64,000 bases of DNA from NCBI GenBank assembly GCA_900318265.1, contig ONKA01000008.1, forward strand, positions 1-64,000, written 5' to 3'. The position numbers were made by a program, and so were the translations under genes. Position 1 is the stretch's first letter; each line of letters opens with the position of its first letter. Positions 59,668-64,000 of the stretch are shown piece by piece. The notes under the pieces are model-generated. The model ran no database searches. It was not told the DNA's origin and was given only the letters and a program-made list of their open reading frames with translations. The DNA comes from an uncultured Bacteroidales bacterium (lineage in GTDB: Bacteria > Bacteroidota > Bacteroidia > Bacteroidales > F082).

Positions 59668-60945
59668 ATGATAGAAACAATATATCAACATTACCTCAAG
59701 GCTCACAAAGTCTCCACCGACAGCCGCAAGATTGAGAAAGACGCTGTTTTCTTCGCCTTGAAAGGCGAGAACTTCGACGCCAATGACTTCGCCCTGCAAG
59801 TGGCGGAGCAAGGCGAGGCCTGTCTCGTCGTCGCCGACCGCAAAGACCTGCCCAAACACGAACGCATCTTGATAGTGGACGACTCATTGAAAGCCTTGCA
59901 AGACCTCGCAGCCTACCATCGCCAACAGAGCAAAGCCATCGTGCTATCCATCACCGGCACCAACGGCAAGACAACCACCAAAGAGCTCGTCTCGGCAGTG
60001 CTGGCCAAGAAATACAACATCATCCACACGATGGGCAACCTCAACAACCACATCGGTGTACCGCTCACCCTGCTGAACATTAAACCCGAGACCGAGATCG
60101 CCGTCGTGGAAATGGGCGCCAACCATCCAGGTGAAATCGACTTCCTCTGCAAGATCGCCGACCCTGACTACGGCCTCATCACTAACATCGGAAAAGCACA
60201 TCTGGAAGGCTTCGGTAGCTTTGAGGGCGTCATCAAGACCAAGACCGAACTGTATCGACATATCAAGGCTCATGGCAAGGCCGTATTTGTCAATCAAGGC
60301 AACCCGCTGCTTTGGGAGCAATCAGAGGGACAGGAACGCATCAGCTATGGCAGGCATTGCGCTGCCTTCTGCCCTGTCGCCCCTGCTGCCTGCAACCCGT
60401 ATTTGAGCGTCGGCTGGAAGGAGCACCTTATCCAGACCCATCTCGTTGGCAGCTACAACTTCGAGAATGTGGCAGCCGCCATTGGCGTGGGTCAGTATTT
60501 CGAGGTGGACGAGAATGCCATCATCGAAGCCTTGGAGGCTTACACACCCACCAACAGCCGTTCGCAGGTGATTGAAACCGGCAAGAACCGCATCATCATG
60601 GATGCCTACAACGCCAACCCCACCTCCATGCGCGCCGCCTTGATCAACTTCGCCAGCATCTGCGGCGATAACAGCCTTTTGGTATTAGGCGACATGCGTG
60701 AGTTGGGCACGGCTTCCGAAGAAGAACATCGCAACATCCTGGGCTTGATGAAGGAGTTGAAATTCAAGGAGGCTTTGTTGGTCGGTTCGAACTTCAGCGC
60801 TTACAATGAGGACCCTGATTGGAAGACCTTCGATAATGTCCAGAGTCTGTGTCAATATCTTGAAAGCAGTCCAGTTAGCGGAAAGACGATACTCGTCAAA
60901 GGCTCTAATAGCATACAATTGGGGAAAGTGTTACCGCTATTGTAA
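59668..60945 (+). CDS. murF: UDP-MurNAc-tripeptide-D-Ala-D-Ala ligase
   Basis: MurF adds D-Ala-D-Ala to the UDP-MurNAc tripeptide, the last cytosolic step of peptidoglycan precursor synthesis. The 425-residue protein has the ATP loop GTNGKTTT (97-104), AVVEMGANHPGEI, NIGKAHLEGFGS, the GSYNFENVAAA motif and the C-terminal DAYNANPTSM. Length is normal. Confidence 0.96.
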   Translation: MIETIYQHYLKAHKVSTDSRKIEKDAVFFALKGENFDANDFALQVAEQGEACLVVADRKDLPKHERILIVDDSLKALQDLAAYHRQQSKAIVLSITGTNGKTTTKELVSAVLAKKYNIIHTMGNLNNHIGVPLTLLNIKPETEIAVVEMGANHPGEIDFLCKIADPDYGLITNIGKAHLEGFGSFEGVIKTKTELYRHIKAHGKAVFVNQGNPLLWEQSEGQERISYGRHCAAFCPVAPAACNPYLSVGWKEHLIQTHLVGSYNFENVAAAIGVGQYFEVDENAIIEALEAYTPTNSRSQVIETGKNRIIMDAYNANPTSMRAALINFASICGDNSLLVLGDMRELGTASEEEHRNILGLMKELKFKEALLVGSNFSAYNEDPDWKTFDNVQSLCQYLESSPVSGKTILVKGSNSIQLGKVLPLL

Positions 60946-60978
60946 CACGAGATCGGGGGCGCACCCTTTACTCCTTTA

Positions 60979-61070
60979 ATCGTCATGGCGGAGGAACATC
61001 CGCCATCTCCCAAGCGCGAAGACGAAGCCCTTGCGCATAGGAGATCGCGGATCAAGTCCGCGATGACGAT
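60979..61070. repeat. BIME-like composite palindrome between murF and anmK
   Basis: Outer arms ATCGTCAT (60979-60986) and ATGACGAT (61063-61070) enclose two hairpins: ATGGCGGA/TCCGCCAT (60985-60992/60999-61006) and ATCGCGGA/TCCGCGAT (61044-61051/61057-61064), with CGAAGACGAAGCC between. Typical of mobile REP/BIME elements. Confidence 0.8.
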
Positions 61071-61116
61071 TCAGAGAGAGAGACTCGTTCTAGTTGAAAG
61101 AGAAGAAAATAAACCA

Positions 61117-62172
61117 ATGAAAGAAACCACCGCCATAGGACTCATGTCGGGCAGCTCGTTAGACGGGCTGGATATCGCCCTTGTGCGCTTCCAAGAAGAG
61201 GAGGACAAATATCACTTCCAAATCTTGCAGGCCGAGACCCTACCCTATCCCGAATACTGGACCGAACAACTCTCCGAAGCCTTCCACAAACAGCCCGAAG
61301 ACTTAGTGCAGTTGGACAAGGACTACGGCAAATATTTAGGCGAGCAAGTGTTGGCTTTTGCCAAGAAACACAATGCTACACCTGACTTTGTTGCTTCGCA
61401 CGGCCACACCATCTTCCACCGTCCCGAGGAGCATTACACGCTTCAAATCGGTGACGGACAAGAGCTGGCCAAGGCTTGTGGCTTCACCGTCGTCAACGAT
61501 TTCCGCAGCGAGGACGTCAGCAAGAGCGGACAGGGTGCACCGCTTGTTCCTATTGGCGACAAGTTGCTTTTCGGCGACTATGAGATCTGCCTCAACATCG
61601 GCGGCATCGCCAACGTCTCATACGACGAAAACGGCAAGCGCATTGCCTTCGATCTCTGCATCGCCAACCAAGCCCTCAATTATCTCGCTCAGATGAAAGG
61701 TCTCCCCTACGACCGCGATGGCGAACTGGCCCGTAGCGGCGAGGTCGACATCACATTGTTGAAACAACTCAACAGGCATCCTTTCTACGGGCTGTACCCG
61801 CCCAAGTCGTTGGGTCGTGAGTTCTTTGAAGTCAACCAAAAGGAACTCTTGCAAGGCCTCTCCGTGCCAGATTTGTTGGCCACCTTTGTGGAGCACATTG
61901 CCTTGCAAATCGCATTGGGAGTGAGCCATCTACCCAAGGGAAAGATCCTCGTCACCGGTGGCGGTGCGAGGAACAAATTCCTTATGGAACGCCTGCAAGC
62001 CCGCAGCTCACATGAAGTCATCATCCCCGATAAGATGATTATCGACTACAAGGAAGCCTTGGTATTTGCTTTCCTTGGACTGCTCCGCGTGGAAGGCAAG
62101 ACCAATGTGCTAGCCTCAGTAACTGGGGCTGAAAGTGACAGTTGCAGTGGGAGGATTTGGAAACCCTGCTAA
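61117..62172 (+). CDS. anmK: Anhydro-N-acetylmuramic acid kinase
   Basis: AnmK opens and phosphorylates anhMurNAc for cell-wall recycling. The 351-residue protein begins MKETTAIGLMSGSSLDGLD (ATP-binding start), has SHGHTIFH, FRSEDVSKSGQGAPLVP with the catalytic Asp region, NIGGIANVSY, and GGGARNKFLMERL. The ATG at 61117 gives the usual length; a longer reading from 60985 would be coded by the palindrome and is rejected. Cell-wall recycling also fits the GH20 and NlpC/P60 genes elsewhere. Confidence 0.96.
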   Translation: MKETTAIGLMSGSSLDGLDIALVRFQEEEDKYHFQILQAETLPYPEYWTEQLSEAFHKQPEDLVQLDKDYGKYLGEQVLAFAKKHNATPDFVASHGHTIFHRPEEHYTLQIGDGQELAKACGFTVVNDFRSEDVSKSGQGAPLVPIGDKLLFGDYEICLNIGGIANVSYDENGKRIAFDLCIANQALNYLAQMKGLPYDRDGELARSGEVDITLLKQLNRHPFYGLYPPKSLGREFFEVNQKELLQGLSVPDLLATFVEHIALQIALGVSHLPKGKILVTGGGARNKFLMERLQARSSHEVIIPDKMIIDYKEALVFAFLGLLRVEGKTNVLASVTGAESDSCSGRIWKPC

Positions 62173-62208
62173 AGCATTCTGCTTCTTATTCATTTACAGC
62201 AATATATC

Positions 62209-62255
62209 CGACAGCAAACGACAACAAACGACTGCTGTCGATTACAAACGTTTGT
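62209..62255. promoter_or_regulatory. Dyad cluster upstream of the ORF6N gene
   Basis: CGACAGCA (62209-62216) with TGCTGTCG (62233-62240), two AAACGAC copies inside the loop, and the palindrome ACAAACGTTTGT (62244-62255) directly after. These lie just upstream of a TTTCTTTG box. Confidence 0.55.
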
Positions 62256-62282
62256 TCAACGGCTTTTTCTTAACAAAGGTTG

Positions 62283-62290
62283 TTTCTTTG
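62283..62290 (+). promoter_or_regulatory. -7-like box of the ORF6N gene
   Basis: TTTCTTTG followed by CGG, 22 bases before the ATG at 62313. It is the same variant box as in island copies 2-4 but without their dyad. Confidence 0.5.
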
Positions 62291-62312
62291 CGGTATTAAA
62301 ACTAATAAGAAT

Positions 62313-63305
62313 ATGGCAAAGAAAGAAACCAACTCAAAACTTGAAATCACAATTTGTGATATCAAAGGCATTGACAGTATCAATATAGAATCTTTGATAC
62401 GCGTAATAAGAGGCCAACAGGTGATGCTTGATTCTGATTTGGCGATGCTGTATGGTGTTGAAACCAAGAGATTGAACGAACAGGTGAAACGAAATCTCAA
62501 TCGTTTTCCGGAGGATTTCATGTTTCAACTCACTCATGATGAGGCAGTTAGTCTAAGATCACAAATTGTTACCTTAAACGAAGAGAAAAATTCTTTAAGG
62601 TCGCAAATTGCGACCATAAACGAGGAAGAAGTAATCTTGAAGTCGCAAATTGCGACATCAAGTTGGGGAGGCACTCGAAAACTTCCCTATGCCTTCACCC
62701 GCAATGGCATCGCCATGCTCAGCAGCGTTTTAAGGTCTGATACTGCTGTGGAAGTCAACATCCGCATCATGCGCGCATTTACCATGATTCCGCAACTCGT
62801 CAATCACAACACGCAGATTATTGAGCGCATCTTCAACATTGAGCAGCATCAACAAGAAACAGACAAAACGATTAAGGTTATTCTTGATAGAATCGAGGAC
62901 GTTAGTCCAAAACTCCTCCCCGAGCAAGTCTTCCCAACCGGTTGCGTCTGGGATGCATGGACTTACATCTCCGACCTCATTCGAAGTGCCCGACAAAGGA
63001 TTGTCTTGATTGACAACTATGTTGACGACCGAGTACTCTCCATGTTCACAAAGCGGAAAGACGGCGTTTCAGCGACCATCTTCACTCGGCATAATGAACA
63101 ATTCCTCACCGACCTTAAGAAGCACAACGCCCAATATCCCGAAATCGAGTTCATTCAACTGCCACACCGAAACCACGACCGCTTCCTGATCATCGACGAT
63201 AAAGTCTTTTTGTTGGGAGCAAGCTTGAAGGACATGGGAACGGGGCTTTGCGCGGTTACTGAGATGAAAATTGCGCCGGAGGTAATTCTAGGGTTGCTAA
63301 AGTGA
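62313..63305 (+). CDS. ORF6N-domain protein with C-terminal PLD-like domain
   Basis: The 330-residue protein has an N-terminal ORF6N (phage antirepressor-type) DNA-binding domain: VIRGQQVMLDSDLAMLYGVE, NRFPEDFMFQL and the PYAFTRNGIAMLSSVLRS end. In between, a 14-residue unit (SLRSQI-[VA]-T-x-NEE-x2) is repeated three times, the third partial. The C-terminal part has an H-x-R/K-x4-D type PLD-like motif in HDRFLIIDDKVFLLGASLKDMG. It likely binds DNA; the PLD-like part may be a nuclease or a structural remnant. The gene has own dyads and promoter. Confidence 0.88.
   Translation: MAKKETNSKLEITICDIKGIDSINIESLIRVIRGQQVMLDSDLAMLYGVETKRLNEQVKRNLNRFPEDFMFQLTHDEAVSLRSQIVTLNEEKNSLRSQIATINEEEVILKSQIATSSWGGTRKLPYAFTRNGIAMLSSVLRSDTAVEVNIRIMRAFTMIPQLVNHNTQIIERIFNIEQHQQETDKTIKVILDRIEDVSPKLLPEQVFPTGCVWDAWTYISDLIRSARQRIVLIDNYVDDRVLSMFTKRKDGVSATIFTRHNEQFLTDLKKHNAQYPEIEFIQLPHRNHDRFLIIDDKVFLLGASLKDMGTGLCAVTEMKIAPEVILGLLK
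62549..62656 (+). repeat. In-frame 42-base tandem repeat in the ORF6N gene
   Basis: Units begin at about 62549, 62591 and 62633 and encode SLRSQIVTLNEEKN, SLRSQIATINEEEV and ILKSQIAT. Copies differ at several bases. Confidence 0.75.
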
Positions 63306-63405
63306 AAACAAACTACACGAATCACCAAACTACAGGATTAAGCACATTTGAGTAAACCAGGAAACGCTTTTTCTAGTGTTTTTTCTTTCCTAAAAACTAT
63401 TTCCG

Positions 63406-63435
63406 TACTTTTGTCGTTTGATTCATATATCAAAC
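63406..63435 (+). promoter_or_regulatory. -7 box and dyad at the flippase start
   Basis: TACTTTTG (63406-63413) is followed by the perfect inverted repeat GTTTGAT-TCATAT-ATCAAAC (63416-63435), which ends 4 bases before the GTG start. It could be an operator or a translation-blocking hairpin. Confidence 0.6.
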
Positions 63436-63439
63436 GGTT

Positions 63440-64000
63440 GTGTTCAAGAAAATCCTAAATACCTTTGGCACCAAGATACTGGCGGCAGCCCTCAACTTCG
63501 CTATTGCCATTATCATCTCCCAAACTTTGGGCGATACGGGCAAAGGTACACAGGCTCTGCTCCTGACCACCATATCCTTCATCCTTATCTTCTCCGACAT
63601 TATTTGCGGCGCAAGCATCATCTACCTCGCCCCACGCCATTCGTTCAAGAAGATTCTGGTAGCCTCCACGGTATGGGCGGCCCTCATTGGTGTGATCATG
63701 GGCTTCGCTATCTGGCTGTTCTATCCAAAGCTGGCACCCGACTTGGTTGCACATGTAGCCATCCTGTCTTTCATCTCCTCGCTCAGCAACATCAACTTCC
63801 GTTTCTTGGTCGGCAAGGAGGAAATCAAAAAGGCCAACTACAACACACTGCTCCAACCCGTGCTTTTGGCCTTGACTTTGGTCATCTATTATATCTTGCT
63901 GAAGCGAACCGACATCTACGGCTACGTCATCGGGCTGTATGCCGCCTACGGAGGCACTTTCCTGCTGGGTGTGTGGATGTTGAGGAAGGAATACGCCAAC
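63440..64000 (+). CDS. Polysaccharide flippase-type membrane protein (start only)
   Basis: A reading frame starts with GTG at 63440 and runs off the window after 187 codons. The N-terminus VFKKILNTFGTKILAAALNF and the pattern of long hydrophobic helices (IIISQTLGDTGKGTQALLLTTISF, IICGASIIYLAP) match the O-antigen/Wzx-type flippase group of the MOP superfamily. An in-frame stop lies just before the start and no ATG is available, so GTG is the only plausible start. It is probably the first gene of a surface polysaccharide cluster to the right. Confidence 0.78.
   Translation, partial: MFKKILNTFGTKILAAALNFAIAIIISQTLGDTGKGTQALLLTTISFILIFSDIICGASIIYLAPRHSFKKILVASTVWAALIGVIMGFAIWLFYPKLAPDLVAHVAILSFISSLSNINFRFLVGKEEIKKANYNTLLQPVLLALTLVIYYILLKRTDIYGYVIGLYAAYGGTFLLGVWMLRKEYAN

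Noticed and set aside
60985-61116. Longer N-terminus of AnmK
   Set aside because: Encoded by a REP/BIME-like palindrome; the family starts at the ATG at 61117.
1-64000. tRNA, rRNA, IS element or integrase genes marking island borders
   Set aside because: I looked for tRNA-like ends, transposase or tyrosine-recombinase motifs on both strands and saw none; mobility of the island is therefore not shown directly.

Overview
The window reads as chromosome of a member of the Bacteroidota, most likely order Bacteroidales. The grounds are the recurrent -7 promoter box TAnnTTTG upstream of many genes, a type IX secretion (T9SS) cluster (PorU, PorV, GldJ), a T9SS C-terminal sorting domain, many small Bacteroidota-type lipoproteins, and REP-like palindromes of the kind common in this phylum. 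No rRNA, tRNA or CRISPR array was seen. Assignment below order level is not possible from the sequence alone.

Layout. 1-6526: housekeeping and salvage (end of purB, an MsbA-like ABC exporter, a small hypothetical, then a minus-strand run psuK-psuG-GH20 hexosaminidase). 6597-16712: an accessory island of five transcription units, all on the plus strand. 16788-30957: small lipoprotein, beta-carbonic anhydrase, amidohydrolase, beta-propeller, NlpC/P60 lipoprotein, UvrA-like ATPase, a T9SS cargo protein coupled to a large beta-helix protein, HD hydrolase, gcvT, a Ca2+/Na+ exchanger. 31066-44374: yggS/ffh/folD, an OmpA/PD40 envelope protein, SGNH lipoprotein, rhomboid protease, two EamA transporters, a SpoU methyltransferase, an endonuclease/phosphatase, a GNAT acetyltransferase and an MFS transporter. 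44458-59538: PorV paralogue, a candidate structured ncRNA, Hsp20, a porin, a Gate-domain membrane protein, then porV, two tandem PorU-type C25 proteases and the divergent gldJ. 59668-64000: murF, anmK, an ORF6N/PLD protein and the start of a polysaccharide flippase.

The most interesting region is the island. Each of its five units begins with the same element: a 10-9-10 inverted repeat (consensus RAGCYTGTGC-N9-GCRCAGGCTY) placed exactly 8 bases upstream of the TTTG of a -7 box. The units encode (1) a small PLD-family protein; (2) an AAA+ ATPase with an N-terminal winged-helix-like region and an unusual Asn in Walker B; (3) a Trp-rich tandem-repeat protein plus a 73-residue protein; (4) an acidic repeat protein translationally linked to a DUF262-DUF1524 (GmrSD-like) protein and a second, 849-residue DUF262 protein; (5) a WYL-domain regulator overlapped by a DEDDh exonuclease. 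The regulator's own promoter carries the element, so the simplest reading is a WYL-controlled, auto-regulated multi-operon defence regulon. The middle of the island is visibly AT-rich compared with its flanks, which fits horizontal acquisition. The defence function and WYL binding are inference; the repeated promoter module is directly visible.
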